A stretch of 64,000 bases of DNA from Snodgrassella communis (GTDB taxonomy: Bacteria > Pseudomonadota > Gammaproteobacteria > Burkholderiales > Neisseriaceae): assembly GCF_914768045.1 (NCBI RefSeq), contig NZ_CAJZCD010000001.1:248001-312000 (forward strand), read 5' to 3'. The translations under genes were made by a program, and so were the position numbers. The notes beneath the pieces were generated by a model. That model saw only the letters and a list, made by a program, of their open reading frames with translations, had not been told where the DNA came from and searched no databases. This document shows positions 30,092 through 39,880 of this stretch, one piece after another. Numbering within the stretch: position 1 is the first letter of the stretch; the number at the start of each line of letters is the position of its first letter.

Positions 30092-30295
30092 ATGAAACTG
30101 AATATGAAAACATTGGTATTACTAGCCGCCACAGCTGCATCTCTCTCTGCCTGTGCAGACATGACACCAGCTCAGCGCAATACAGCTGCTGGTGTTGTCG
30201 TGGGCGGTGTGGCTGGTAATCTGCTGGGAAAAGATACCGGTGCAACCTTGGGTGGCGCTGCACTGGGTGGCGTTATTGGCAGCCAGATTAAATAA
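30092..30295 (+). CDS. Glycine-zipper lipoprotein
   Basis: The protein (67 residues from the ATG at 30092) has a lipoprotein signal peptide ending in the lipobox LSAC. After it comes DMTPAQRNTAAG and a glycine zipper (GVVVGGVAGNLLGKDTGATL, then GGAALGGVIG), typical of small outer-membrane osmotic-stress lipoproteins of the OsmB/SlyB kind. AAGG precedes the chosen ATG. A further in-frame Met is three codons on. Precise role unknown. Confidence 0.8.
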   Translation: MKLNMKTLVLLAATAASLSACADMTPAQRNTAAGVVVGGVAGNLLGKDTGATLGGAALGGVIGSQIK

Positions 30296-30311
30296 TCAAA
30301 TTGTTAAATGT

Positions 30312-30343
30312 AAAAAGCCTACTATGAATAGTAGGCTTTTTTT
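30312..30343. terminator. Bidirectional terminator
   Basis: AAAAGCCTACTA and TAGTAGGCTTTT form a 12-bp stem with a 4-base loop, with A's on the left and T's on the right. It ends the lipoprotein gene and the converging TerC-family gene. Confidence 0.88.
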
Positions 30344-30365
30344 ATGACTACCTGTCTGTACCGAG

Positions 30366-31931
30366 TTATTCAGCTTCTGGCAGTTCAATTTTGCTGATAC
30401 GTACCCGTTCCAGACGATGGCCGTCCTTGCTCAATACTTCAAAACGATAACCGGCATAATCAATAGTATCGCCGACATCGGGGATATCCTGCATTTCTTC
30501 CATGATCAACCCTGCTACAGTATGATATTCAGCATCTTCCGGTAGTGTCGGCAAAGACAGATGCTGAGCCAGAATGGCATATTCCAGACTGCCATCTACG
30601 GTAACACTGTGATCAGCATTTTGCTGAATACTAGGTGCATCTGCGCGTTCATACTCTTCCGGAAAATCACCGGCAATGGTTTCCATTAAATCTTTCATGC
30701 TTACCAGCCCGAGAACGGCACCAAACTCATCCACGACCAAAGCAATATCTGCACTTCGTGAACGGAATAACTCCATAGCATCAAGCACGGTACTGCTATC
30801 AGGTAAGACTAGTGGCTGCCGCAAAGCGGCCTGAATATTTAACGATTCACCCTTTAAAAGTTGGTTTAACAAATCCTTTTTATTAACAAATCCCAAGGGT
30901 TCATCAATACCTGCCTTGCCTACTACTACCAGTCGGGAAAAGGGCGTATCTTGTAATTGCTGGTGCTGTTGTTGCCGTGGTTGCGATAAATCCAGTCGTT
31001 CAATATCGCTGCGTGGTGTCATTACGCCCATTATCGGTCGTTCTGCCAGAGTCAACACACTACGTATCATGGATTTTTCATTTTCTTCAAAATGCTCATC
31101 GTCTTCTGCTTGGGTGCCATTCTTAGCCAGCTCCTTTTCACGCAATCCCATCATCCCCAATACACTGTCTGCGGTACGATACCGCCATGAACGACCAATC
31201 ATGTCATTACGGCGGCTATTACGTGTAGAAATCTGGTTAAAAATTTCAATCAGGATAGAAAAGGCGATAGCGGCATATAGGTAACCCTTAGGTATTGCAA
31301 AGTGCAACCCTTCAGCAATCAGGCTGAACCCAATCATCAGCAAAAAACCCAGACACAGCATCACCACTGTAGGATGCCGGTTTACAAACTCGGTTAATGG
31401 CCCGCTAGCCCAAATCATGATTGCCATAGCAATAATTACCGCCAGCATGGCTACTGTAATGTGTTGCACCATGGCTACAGCAGTAATCACCGAATCAAGT
31501 GAGAATACCGCATCCAGCACCACAATCTGCAATACCACACTCCAGAAACTGGCATATACAGCCACATTGGTAATCGAGGCTATGGCCGTATGGCCTTCCA
31601 GACGTTCATGTAATTCAGTGGTTGCCTTATAAAGCAGAAATAGTCCACCGCCAAACATAATCAGATCTTTAATCGAAACGGCAAAACCACCAATATGCAC
31701 GAACGGCTTGGTTAGAGTAATAATAAAAGACATCAGTGCCAGCATCACAATACGGATGAGCACGGCCAACGTTAAGCCGGCTATGCGGGCATGGTCGCGC
31801 TGCTTCGGACTGGTTTTATTCGCCAGAATCGCCACAAATACCAGATTGTCTATACCCAGAACAATTTCCAGAATCACTAGGGTAATCAGCCCCACCCATG
31901 TGGCCGGTTCTCCCAACCAGCTAAAATCCAT
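30366..31931 (-). CDS. TerC-family membrane protein with CBS pair and CorC/HlyC domain (YoaE/YegH type)
   Basis: This 521-residue protein has a TerC N-terminal half with seven or so helices (LEIVLGIDNLVFVAILANK, DAVFSLDSVITAVAMV, with conserved acidic residues in membrane), then two CBS domains (GVMTPRSDIERLDL, VDEFGAVLGLVSMKDLMETI) and a C-terminal CorC/HlyC transporter-associated domain. TerC proteins have been linked to manganese export. The substrate of this longer type is not established. Confidence 0.88.
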   Translation of the reverse strand: MDFSWLGEPATWVGLITLVILEIVLGIDNLVFVAILANKTSPKQRDHARIAGLTLAVLIRIVMLALMSFIITLTKPFVHIGGFAVSIKDLIMFGGGLFLLYKATTELHERLEGHTAIASITNVAVYASFWSVVLQIVVLDAVFSLDSVITAVAMVQHITVAMLAVIIAMAIMIWASGPLTEFVNRHPTVVMLCLGFLLMIGFSLIAEGLHFAIPKGYLYAAIAFSILIEIFNQISTRNSRRNDMIGRSWRYRTADSVLGMMGLREKELAKNGTQAEDDEHFEENEKSMIRSVLTLAERPIMGVMTPRSDIERLDLSQPRQQQHQQLQDTPFSRLVVVGKAGIDEPLGFVNKKDLLNQLLKGESLNIQAALRQPLVLPDSSTVLDAMELFRSRSADIALVVDEFGAVLGLVSMKDLMETIAGDFPEEYERADAPSIQQNADHSVTVDGSLEYAILAQHLSLPTLPEDAEYHTVAGLIMEEMQDIPDVGDTIDYAGYRFEVLSKDGHRLERVRISKIELPEAE

Positions 31932-31958
31932 TTTCTTTTCCTATACGTTAAACAAAAA

Positions 31959-31992
31959 CAGGCAGCCTGCTACACGAGCAAAGCTGCCTGAA
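31959..31992. repeat. DUS-derived hairpin between the TerC gene and engB
   Basis: CAGGCAGC (31959-31966) and GCTGCCTG (31983-31990) pair perfectly. The right arm lies in AAGCTGCCTGAA, 11/12 of the AGGCTGCCTGAA uptake sequence. It sits in the divergent gap, so it may serve uptake rather than termination. Confidence 0.55.
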
Positions 31993-32206
31993 ACCAGAGA
32001 AAAACATGTCTACATGCACAATACTACTGCCCGAGACCCCGTCTTCCATCTGAATGTTTCCTTAAAATAAACTTGGTTTAGTTTAGCAGTATGATATAAA
32101 AAATCAAGTGCCGTACATCAAAACCACTGTTAATCTATCTTTCTAAACTCGGATTATGCTCAAAAAACATGGTATGCTATTACCTTGTTATCTTTTTTAG
32201 TTACTC

Positions 32207-32857
32207 ATGAATCTGTTTCGTCACGCTCAGTTTTATACTACCGTTAATCACCTGAAAGATCTGCCTACAACAACCGCTGAAATTGCTTTTGTAGGTCGCA
32301 GTAATGCAGGTAAATCAAGCGCCATTAACACTCTGACCAACCACACCCGTTTGGCCTATGTGTCCAAAACGCCCGGTCGTACCCAGCATATCAATTTTTT
32401 TGAACTGACCAATGGCGGGTTCATGGTTGATTTACCCGGTTATGGTTATGCACAGGTACCGGAAGCAATACGCCGTCACTGGGTAACTTTACTAGGTGAT
32501 TATCTGCAAACAAGGGCGCAGCTAATCGGGCTGATTCTGATTATGGATGCACGCCATCCACTTAAAGAGTTGGACAAACAGATGCTGGATTTTTTTGCGG
32601 TAACCAATCGCCCTGTTCATATTTTGTTATCCAAAGCAGACAAATTATCTAAAAATGAGCAGATTAAAACATTGGCCAGTGTTAAAAAAGCACTCCAACC
32701 ATATTTTGCCCGCCAGCAAGTCACTGTACAACTATTCTCCAGTCTAAAAAAACACGGCATAGATGAGGTGAATCAGATTGTAGCTGATTGGTTTAACCAA
32801 CACGCTTCTCTTCCTGTAGCAGAGACAGATACACCAGTACAGAAAGCAAACAATTAA
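32207..32857 (+). CDS. engB: Ribosome biogenesis GTPase EngB (YihA/YsxC)
   Basis: This 216-residue GTPase has G1 [16 protein letters not shown], the switch region [15 protein letters not shown]3 DLPGYGYA, and G4 LSKADKL. It acts in 50S subunit assembly and is usually essential. It is followed by a decayed immunity gene rather than another core gene. Confidence 0.95.
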   Translation: MNLFRHAQFYTTVNHLKDLPTTTAEIAFVGRSNAGKSSAINTLTNHTRLAYVSKTPGRTQHINFFELTNGGFMVDLPGYGYAQVPEAIRRHWVTLLGDYLQTRAQLIGLILIMDARHPLKELDKQMLDFFAVTNRPVHILLSKADKLSKNEQIKTLASVKKALQPYFARQQVTVQLFSSLKKHGIDEVNQIVADWFNQHASLPVAETDTPVQKANN

Positions 32858-32893
32858 ATTTCCTGCTATAGAAAATTTATTAAGAAAATTAAA

Positions 32894-33780
32894 ATGACTG
32901 GATTTGAACAACAATGCCGTCAGAACTATTAGATGAAGATTTTTACTATTATTTTCAGGAAAGACTTACAAAGCTAATTGGTATGGTCGATAACGTTATG
33001 AAAAAGGAAAAAGATGGTTATGCAGAATTTATGATAGAATTATAATATCAATAATTTTGTTTAACCTATACATTATAATTATAATTCAATAGGTTATTAT
33101 CTAGAATAGGATGTATTTTAAGCTATATTCATAGCTCTATTGATTATGTAGATAAATATAATCTTGTCCATTCAGATGATTAGATAAATATTATTATATT
33201 AACGGAATATTTTAAAACTGAAACATTATCGAATTTGTTGTGGTTAGCAATTTTATTTAGACACCAAGATTGGTTTGAAACCATTGTTAAAGCTGTCGAT
33301 TCTGCTCAAGAAAAACGAGAGAAAGCATTAGATAGTCTAATTGCAATGAAAATTGCAAACTACCCAATTACTGTAGAAAAAACACCACGAGAACTAAACT
33401 TTCGTAATCTTCTTTATAAAGCTATTCATGCGCAAACCGACAAAGATACGTTAAAGTTTTTAGATGAATACTTACGCCGTTGGTATGATGGTCTGCGTAA
33501 AACTGGATACAATTATGATGATAGTCATTTAAAACAGCAGGAGAACGCTAAAGACACTTGTTCTTTTGTGGGCTATTGGTGCTTTGAAGCCGCTGCGGTG
33601 GCACATTTGAAAGATATTGATGAGAGCAACCTACACCATTTTATTTAGTACCCCAAAGATAAGGTTGAATATGCTCGCAATAATCGTCAATAGATATTGC
33701 GTCAATTAATCGCAACGGGGGAAGATTATCGTTATTGTTGCTGGTTTTACAAGGTAGGCGCGTTAAGTCAATAGATTTCC
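32894..33780 (+). pseudogene. Decayed PoNi-like (DUF1910/DUF1911) immunity gene
   Basis: The longest surviving piece (33235-33648, 137 codons) contains GYWCFEAAAVAHLKDIDESN and LDEYLRRWYDGLRK, which match the C-terminal domain of PoNi-type immunity proteins against PoNe DNase toxins. The same frame continues past a TAG with YPKDKVEYARNN and past another TAG with LIATGEDYRYCCWFYK. Upstream, LLDEDFYYYFQERLTKLIGM and YVDKYNLVHSDD are N-terminal pieces split by a frameshift and stops. The gene is therefore dead. No PoNe toxin gene is nearby, so it is an orphan relic. Confidence 0.72.
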
Positions 33781-34118
33781 CACTTTAAATATTAGCGCTA
33801 AAAAAGATTAACTAGGTTCATACTGATTATCATCAGGAAATAAATATGACATAAATAAAATATAAAGAGGTAATTTTGTGGTTTTAAGTTCCTCTAACAA
33901 GATCACTTTTAGTTAAACCAATAAAATTGATTAACTGGCCGTGTAGTATTTTCGTGTTAGTTTATATTAGTGGGCTTTTTTATAGCCAGCCTGAATCATT
34001 TACAGATAAGATGTAAATTAAATCAGACAATTTTATATCAATAACGGATACATTAATCTTATGCCTAAACAGGTAATCCGGATAAAGACAATCACTTTAT
34101 CCGGCTGCTGAATATTAC
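33781..34118. other. Gap between immunity relic and misS
   Basis: AT-rich with no coding signal. A 10-bp inverted repeat, CCGGATAAAG (34078-34087) and CTTTATCCGG (34095-34104), sits just after the misS stop. It lacks a T-run on either side, so it may be a weak terminator or an mRNA-end stabiliser. Confidence 0.5.
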
Positions 34119-35528
34119 TTAGCTTTTATCTTTCTGGCGACTTCTGTTTCTGCTCGGCGTAAATTTAGGCAACAAAAAATGCATACTTAAACCTTTGGGC
34201 TGCTGATTATCTGCATAAATCTTGCCATGGTGGCGATCAATAATATGCTTGGTTAAAGCCAGTCCCAAACCAGTACCCGGTTTATTGGCACTGCTGTCTG
34301 CGCGATAAAAGGCAGTAAAAATATGCGGTAACTGATTCTCTGCCACACCAGGGCCATCATCGCTGACATCAACCTGCCATTGCAATTTACCTCCTTCATG
34401 CACATGAATTTTGATTTCACTGCCTTCAGGGCTGTAATTAATTGCATTACGTACCACATTATCAAAAGCACGATACAAATAGCTTTCATTAGCTTTTACC
34501 ATTGCAGTTTCTGGTATATCACTCTGCCATGATAAGGTTTGCTGGTGTTGCATGGCCACTGCCTGATTGTCTTCGACAATCTGTTTAATTAGTGGCACCA
34601 GTGGTAGCGGTTCAAGTGTAATTGGCAAGTCAGAAGTTTCCAGTCGCGACAAAGTAAGCAGTTCACCTACCAGTAAATCCATGCGCCCAAGCTCACTTTC
34701 TAGACGCTGCAAGTGCTGTTCCTGCTTTTGCGGCTGCACATGAATCAAACCGATAATGGCCTGCATACGTGCCAGCGGCGAACGCATTTCATGAGAGACG
34801 TGATGCAATAAGTGGCGTTCTTTTTCAACCAGCTTTTGTAATTTATCGGCCATATTGTCGAACTGTACAGCCAGAGAATACAGTTCATCACGCCTTTCTG
34901 AAAGCTGATGCGATACCCGAGTCTGCAAATTTCCATGTGCCAAACGATCCATACCTCGCCACAGAACACGGATCGGCTGGGTAATATTATTGGCCAGAAT
35001 ATAGGCTGTAAGCAGACCAACAACAATAATGAAACTGAGAATAATAAACTCATGCCAGACTGGTGCAATAGGCAGACCGGGTATAAAAAATGGACTTGGC
35101 GGACGAGGTGTGCGCTCATGACTCCAACCACGAATCATAAACAGATATTCTTCCCCAAGTGAATTATAAGAAATCTGCACCAGTTTTGAATTTGGATGTG
35201 ACAAGGCAAATTCATGAGCCTTATCAATATCTTCAGGGTCAATAGGGCGCCCGAGAATATCGTTCTTGTTGTCACCAGTGATAACGTACAGATTTTCACC
35301 ACCGGGACTATTACCCCACTCCTTTAACTGCTCCCGTATACCGGCATCACCACGAGCCTGAAATGCATTCATGGTACTGCTGAGCAGGTTTTCTTCAAAG
35401 TTACGCTGCTGTTTGAACCGGGTTTCAGCCAGCGTGTTTTGTACCAGCCAGAAAGAAGAACTGGCTACAAAAATGGCACAAACAATCACTGCACAAAACG
35501 TAGCAAATATACGGGGAAACAGTTTCAT
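34119..35528 (-). CDS. misS: Sensor histidine kinase MisS (CpxA-like)
   Basis: The protein (469 residues from the ATG at 35528) opens MKLFPRIFATFCAVIVCAIF, closely resembling Neisseria MisS. It has two membrane helices flanking a periplasmic domain of about 140 residues, a HAMP domain, the H-box (LLHHVSHEMRSPLARM), N-box (NVVRNAINYSPEGSE), and ATP lid motifs DDGPGV and GTGLGLALTKHII. In Neisseria MisRS responds to envelope stress. A TTG-initiated extension of 18 residues would overlap misR by 14 bases; the shorter start matches the family. Confidence 0.92.
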   Translation of the reverse strand: MKLFPRIFATFCAVIVCAIFVASSSFWLVQNTLAETRFKQQRNFEENLLSSTMNAFQARGDAGIREQLKEWGNSPGGENLYVITGDNKNDILGRPIDPEDIDKAHEFALSHPNSKLVQISYNSLGEEYLFMIRGWSHERTPRPPSPFFIPGLPIAPVWHEFIILSFIIVVGLLTAYILANNITQPIRVLWRGMDRLAHGNLQTRVSHQLSERRDELYSLAVQFDNMADKLQKLVEKERHLLHHVSHEMRSPLARMQAIIGLIHVQPQKQEQHLQRLESELGRMDLLVGELLTLSRLETSDLPITLEPLPLVPLIKQIVEDNQAVAMQHQQTLSWQSDIPETAMVKANESYLYRAFDNVVRNAINYSPEGSEIKIHVHEGGKLQWQVDVSDDGPGVAENQLPHIFTAFYRADSSANKPGTGLGLALTKHIIDRHHGKIYADNQQPKGLSMHFLLPKFTPSRNRSRQKDKS

Positions 35529-35568
35529 ATGGTAGAACAGGCCGTTTATCAACAGCCTGTATTCTGGT

Positions 35569-36252
35569 TCAGTTTTTAACAAACAAATAACCCAGACCTC
35601 GTACGGTCTGAATCAGACTGGCATTGCCAAGCTTATGCCGGATACTGGAAATATGAACGTCTATACTACGGTCGAATTTGGCCAGTTTGCGCTCCAATGC
35701 TTCAAGTGACAGGGTTTCTTTGCTTACCACCTGCCCAGCATGACGCATCAGTACTTCGAGCAAATTAAATTCCGTACTGGTCAACTCAAGAGGTTCATCC
35801 TCAATAGTAACCTGACGCTTGGCCGGATACAGCACCACGCCACTGGCTGCAATACTGTTTGGGATACCATTTTGGTCATTGTCTTGACTCTGGTGCGTAC
35901 GGCGTAAAATCGCATTAATGCGTGCTAATAACTCACGTGGCTGACATGGTTTCGGGACATAATCGTCCGCACCCATTTCCAGACCAATAATGCGATCAAT
36001 ATCATCACCTTTGGCTGTCAGCATAATGATCGGCACCTTGCTTTGTACGCGTACAGTTTTCAACACATCCAGGCCGTTCATTTTCGGCATCATGGAATCC
36101 AGTACCACTACGTTATACTGACCACTTAAAATTTCTTTAACACCAGCTTCGCCATCAGCGACACGACTTACTTCCAGTCCTTCTGCTGTTAGATACTCAG
36201 TGAGTAGTTCAGTCAACAAATTATCGTCATCAATTAATAATACACGATTCAT
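35569..36252 (-). CDS. misR: Response regulator MisR (CpxR/OmpR family)
   Basis: A 227-residue OmpR-type regulator: acidic pocket LLIDDDNLL, phospho-acceptor Asp in VVLDSMMPKMNG, the conserved Lys in DDYVPKPCQPRELLARI, and a winged-helix DNA-binding domain with LTSTEFNLLEVLMRHAGQVVSKE and SLIQTVRGLGYLF. It forms one operon with misS. Regulated genes in the window cannot be identified by eye. Confidence 0.93.
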   Translation of the reverse strand: MNRVLLIDDDNLLTELLTEYLTAEGLEVSRVADGEAGVKEILSGQYNVVVLDSMMPKMNGLDVLKTVRVQSKVPIIMLTAKGDDIDRIIGLEMGADDYVPKPCQPRELLARINAILRRTHQSQDNDQNGIPNSIAASGVVLYPAKRQVTIEDEPLELTSTEFNLLEVLMRHAGQVVSKETLSLEALERKLAKFDRSIDVHISSIRHKLGNASLIQTVRGLGYLFVKN

Positions 36253-36414
36253 ATCATCCTCCTAAATGGAAGTGCACAGTTTGTATTTACTACAAACCCA
36301 TATACTTTATTTACACTTTGTATCTTAACATGTGGGTTGAAATTATCTTTACAATAACAGGGCTTTTGCTCACTTTTTCATTAAAAACCACTATGTTAAA
36401 TATGTGTTTAAACC

Positions 36415-38223
36415 CTATAAACAATTCATTTTCTGAGCACTTTGCTGCTGATATTTCAGACAATCCTGCTGCAACTGTGGTATCACTGCCACTGCTTGCG
36501 GTCGTTCCCTGATTCCGTTTATGAAAATTGGAACTAATCCCGGATAATAATGACTTACCTGACTAAACCACAGCTGTGCAGCCTCATTCTGATGTTCCTG
36601 TTGCAAGTAAAGTCCACGCATGAAAGTGTTGCTGTAAGGGCGATATTGGCCAGCGAGCAATGCAGCTTGTTTACCCCATAAAGGTAAAGAAGAATTAGTA
36701 ACATTAAGTTTTTCAATAACCGCCATATCAACATAATAACGCAGAAAATACATCTGTTTACGCAAGTCATGCATACGGCTTACTTGTTCCACCTGTGGCA
36801 TGTCACGATTAGCACGCACCTTTAAAAAACGTTGATAGGACAACATTTGCTGCAACAACAATCCCATACATATCAATATCAACATAGCCCAGAACTGGTT
36901 TGCCCGAACAGAGGCTGGCAGACCCAATTGGGTCTGCTGATGCTGTGATAACGGTGTCAATGCGATGAATAGCACAAATACAGCAAGAAAATAGCTATAC
37001 CATAACGGATATTCCAGCATACTGTGGCATAAAGACACCAGAATCATGCTCATCAGCACAATAGATGCCGGGTTAAATCCTTTACGTAAATGTGGCCATA
37101 TCGCCCAGATAAAAGAGATACTAGCAATCAAGAATCCGATCAATCCTGTTTCTGCTAGTAATTGCAGTACAAGATTATGACAATGAGTAAACAGCACTGT
37201 ATTTTCATACTGGCGAAATCCGCTCGGATAGATATCAGTAATGGCAAAACCCTGATAAGCATAGCTGCCCCAGCCATAACCAAACCAAGGAGCACTTTTG
37301 AATATCAGCCATGCTTTATACCATTCCATTTGGCGTCCGGACTGAGCAAATCCACCCTGCTCCAGCCGAGCAGTACCAGACTGAAAATTAATATGCATCA
37401 ACATTTCAAATAAAGGGCTTAGTATTAACTGAAACAGCAATACCAGTCCGATAGCTGTGGCTAGCATTAGCAGCAAACGGTTTGCCGCAGCACCAGCGCG
37501 CCAGCGCCAGAAAAATAGTGACAGACCAATAACCAGCACATACACAATAATCGTACGTGAACCAATCAGCCCCATTACTCCGGTAAACCAGATTAATAGT
37601 GACCATACCAGCCAATTAGGCAGACGCCGTTGCTGCCATAAAAAACATAAAGCCAGCACACCCCACATCAGGTAATGCCCAAGATGATTACGCTGTGCCA
37701 ACTGCCCATAAATATAATAATTACCCGGACCATTCAATATACCGGGAAACCAGCCAGTCACACCAGTAAACTGCAGCACACAGACTAGCGACTGTAACCA
37801 TACCCCCAGCACCAGCGCCATAGCCAAAATAGTCACTGCCTGAGTCTGGCCAATGCGAATCACCCAGTCGCGTGCAGCCCAGGCCAGTATAGCAAGCACC
37901 ATAAAAACCAACGCAGTCAAGTCAGACTGGCTGGCATAAGGCAGTTGCATTATGCGTGCCTGTAGTACTAACAGAATAGCAAGCAATAGCAGCCCGATAG
38001 TGGTAGCTGGAAGTGAAAACTGTGTTTTGCGTGTCAGCACGGTTAACCCGGCCAGACAAAGTACAAAAAACAAGGTTCCTGATTCCAGATAAAAACTTGA
38101 CAATGTACCAACACGCCAGCTCGACATAAATGGTACGATGCACAAGGTTAGCATTCCCAGCCACCAGATTAGGGGGGATGAACGATAAATATTCGGACAC
38201 GAATCAATTCGTGGCTGATTCAT
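36415..38223 (-). CDS. pglL: PglL-type O-oligosaccharyltransferase (Wzy/WaaL superfamily)
   Basis: A 602-residue polytopic membrane protein with about 12 helices. The N-terminal PglL_A signature is NYYIYGQLAQRNHLGHYLMW. The large loop contains GFRQYENTVLFTHCHNLVLQLLAETGLIGF, matching the catalytic His region of the Wzy_C/ligase family. The C-terminal part is the DUF3366-like domain. PglL moves lipid-linked glycans onto pilin or other periplasmic proteins in Neisseria. The start with GGAG 7 bases upstream is chosen over one four codons earlier. A plain O-antigen ligase cannot be excluded. Confidence 0.82.
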   Translation of the reverse strand: MNQPRIDSCPNIYRSSPLIWWLGMLTLCIVPFMSSWRVGTLSSFYLESGTLFFVLCLAGLTVLTRKTQFSLPATTIGLLLLAILLVLQARIMQLPYASQSDLTALVFMVLAILAWAARDWVIRIGQTQAVTILAMALVLGVWLQSLVCVLQFTGVTGWFPGILNGPGNYYIYGQLAQRNHLGHYLMWGVLALCFLWQQRRLPNWLVWSLLIWFTGVMGLIGSRTIIVYVLVIGLSLFFWRWRAGAAANRLLLMLATAIGLVLLFQLILSPLFEMLMHINFQSGTARLEQGGFAQSGRQMEWYKAWLIFKSAPWFGYGWGSYAYQGFAITDIYPSGFRQYENTVLFTHCHNLVLQLLAETGLIGFLIASISFIWAIWPHLRKGFNPASIVLMSMILVSLCHSMLEYPLWYSYFLAVFVLFIALTPLSQHQQTQLGLPASVRANQFWAMLILICMGLLLQQMLSYQRFLKVRANRDMPQVEQVSRMHDLRKQMYFLRYYVDMAVIEKLNVTNSSLPLWGKQAALLAGQYRPYSNTFMRGLYLQQEHQNEAAQLWFSQVSHYYPGLVPIFINGIRERPQAVAVIPQLQQDCLKYQQQSAQKMNCL

Positions 38224-38265
38224 ATAATTCTCCAACGAACAATGCCGTTAACTGGCTTAGTATTT

Positions 38266-38305
38266 ATAAACAGGCTGCCTGAAAATTTTCAGGCAGCCTG
38301 TTTAT
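38266..38305. terminator. Terminator built from a perfect inverted pair of DNA uptake sequences
   Basis: A 40-base perfect palindrome centred on AAAATTTT. Each arm contains AGGCTGCCTGAA (38272-38283, and inverted at 38288-38299). It follows tatC (minus strand) and precedes pglL. T-rich tracts flank the stem. Paired DUS as terminators are well known in Neisseriaceae. Confidence 0.92.
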
Positions 38306-38327
38306 TTCAGTATACAAAATAAAAAAT

Positions 38328-39092
38328 TTATTGTCTCCGCGAATGAACGGATAAAGCTGTCTCTTTCCTGTCACCACCCAGACAGCGACATATCAGAATC
38401 CCAACTTCATAAAGCAAAATCAAGGGAATAGCCAGCATGGTTTGCGACAAAACATCCGGCGGCGTTACCACTGCTGCCACAACAAAAGCCCCTACTACGA
38501 TATAAGCACGGGCTTTTGTTAACTGTGTAACTGATACCATCCCAATTCTGTTTAGCAGAATCACCAGTACCGGAACTTCAAATGTTACGCCAAATGCCAC
38601 AAACATACCTAGAATAAAGGATAAATATTTATCAATATCGGTCGCCATACTGACTCCGACAGGCGTAATACCAGTAAGAAAACGGAATATAACTGGAAAA
38701 ACCAGATAGTAGGCAAATGCCATACCCAGAGCAAACAATAATATGCTGGCAATTAACAGCGGCAAAACCAAGCGTTTTTCATGTCGGTACAAACCCGGTG
38801 CAACGAAAGCCCAGATTTGATATAACGTATGTGGCAACGTTAGCAAAAATGCTGCCATCAACGTAACTTTTAATGGTACAAAAAATGGCGCAATCACTTC
38901 AGTAGCAATCATATGCTGACCGGCCGGTAAATTTGCCATTAACGGCTCGGCTACAAAAGTATAGATTTTCTGCGCAAAAGGCACCATAAGCGCAAAACAC
39001 AACAACATAATACCCAGAATCCACATCAGACGGCGACGCAATTCCAGCAAGTGATCAATCAATGTCAATTCAGTATTTTCATCAACCGGCAT
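38328..39092 (-). CDS. tatC: Sec-independent translocase TatC
   Basis: A 254-residue protein with six membrane helices. It opens LTLIDHLLELRRRLMWILGIM, with the conserved Glu/Arg cluster for twin-arginine recognition, then FFVPLKVTLMAAFLLTLPHTLYQIWAFVAPGLY, and FGVTFEVPVLVILLNRIG. TatC binds signal peptides of folded substrates. The Met giving MPVDENTEL is chosen. It is last in tatABC. Confidence 0.97.
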   Translation of the reverse strand: MPVDENTELTLIDHLLELRRRLMWILGIMLLCFALMVPFAQKIYTFVAEPLMANLPAGQHMIATEVIAPFFVPLKVTLMAAFLLTLPHTLYQIWAFVAPGLYRHEKRLVLPLLIASILLFALGMAFAYYLVFPVIFRFLTGITPVGVSMATDIDKYLSFILGMFVAFGVTFEVPVLVILLNRIGMVSVTQLTKARAYIVVGAFVVAAVVTPPDVLSQTMLAIPLILLYEVGILICRCLGGDRKETALSVHSRRQ

Positions 39093-39108
39093 TACAAGCA
39101 CCTATCCA

Positions 39109-39585
39109 TTAATGTCGGCGTACGCGCAATTTTGGGCTTATGCCACGCCGTGGTCGCATATCCCGCCGGCGTTGTAAAGCCTGCCGGCGTAATGAAACCC
39201 GATGCAGCAATGGCGCTTCTGCTACTGGTGAGCAACAATCAGGCAAGGGTTCTGATAATACTGACATACTATCTGCCTCCACATGCGGTTCATCTTTGCC
39301 CAGCTGGCGTTTCAGTGCATCTACTTCGCCTCGGATACTGCGCACATTGGAGTTGATATCGTGCTCAAGTGCTCGGGCGGTTGCTTCTATACTGTCACGT
39401 GCCTGTCTGAATTCCGCCACTCCGGCCTGTTGGCTCAATTCGGTCTTAACATTATTAATAAAATTCTGAATGCGACCTACCCACAAACCAGCGCTACGCG
39501 CCACCTTGGGCAACCGTTCCGGCCCAAGTACCACCAGTGCCACAACGGCAATCAGTAAAATTTCACCAAAGCCCAAGCCAAACAT
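39109..39585 (-). CDS. tatB: Sec-independent translocase TatB
   Basis: A 158-residue protein starting MFGLGFGEILLIAVVALVVLGPERLPKVAR, the single membrane helix, Pro hinge and amphipathic helix of TatB. The rest is a charged coiled helix. The C-terminal tail is very basic (LRRQALQRRRDMRPRRG), which is unusual and may mean a frameshifted or extended end. It lies 9 bases after tatA. Confidence 0.93.
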   Translation of the reverse strand: MFGLGFGEILLIAVVALVVLGPERLPKVARSAGLWVGRIQNFINNVKTELSQQAGVAEFRQARDSIEATARALEHDINSNVRSIRGEVDALKRQLGKDEPHVEADSMSVLSEPLPDCCSPVAEAPLLHRVSLRRQALQRRRDMRPRRGISPKLRVRRH

Positions 39586-39594
39586 AAAAGTCTT

Positions 39595-39795
39595 CTACGC
39601 TTTATTGTCATCATTATTATGATCGATTACAGCATCCTTTTTCGCGATCTCTCGATCACTTTCATTCAGTCCCTGCTTAAAGTCATGTACCGCACCACCC
39701 AGATCCTTACCAATATTGCGTAACTTTTTAGTACCGAAAATCAGCACAACAATCAGCAAAACCACTGCCCAATGCCAAATTGAAAAACTACCCAT
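39595..39795 (-). CDS. tatA: Sec-independent translocase TatA
   Basis: A 66-residue protein: [20 protein letters not shown] then the [16 protein letters not shown] hinge and amphipathic helix, typical of TatA, which forms the protein-conducting assembly. The gene follows hisE, as in Neisseria. Confidence 0.97.
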   Translation of the reverse strand: MGSFSIWHWAVVLLIVVLIFGTKKLRNIGKDLGGAVHDFKQGLNESDREIAKKDAVIDHNNDDNKA

Positions 39796-39880
39796 AATAT
39801 TATCCTTTACTTCAACTGCCTAAAAAAAACATGCGCCGGCTGTTTGTTCACAGCAGCGCACATTTAAAAATACGTTGTAA

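Noticed and set aside
34078-34104. 10-bp inverted repeat as misS terminator
   Set aside because: Arms are perfect but no T-run follows on either strand, so it is not listed as a terminator.
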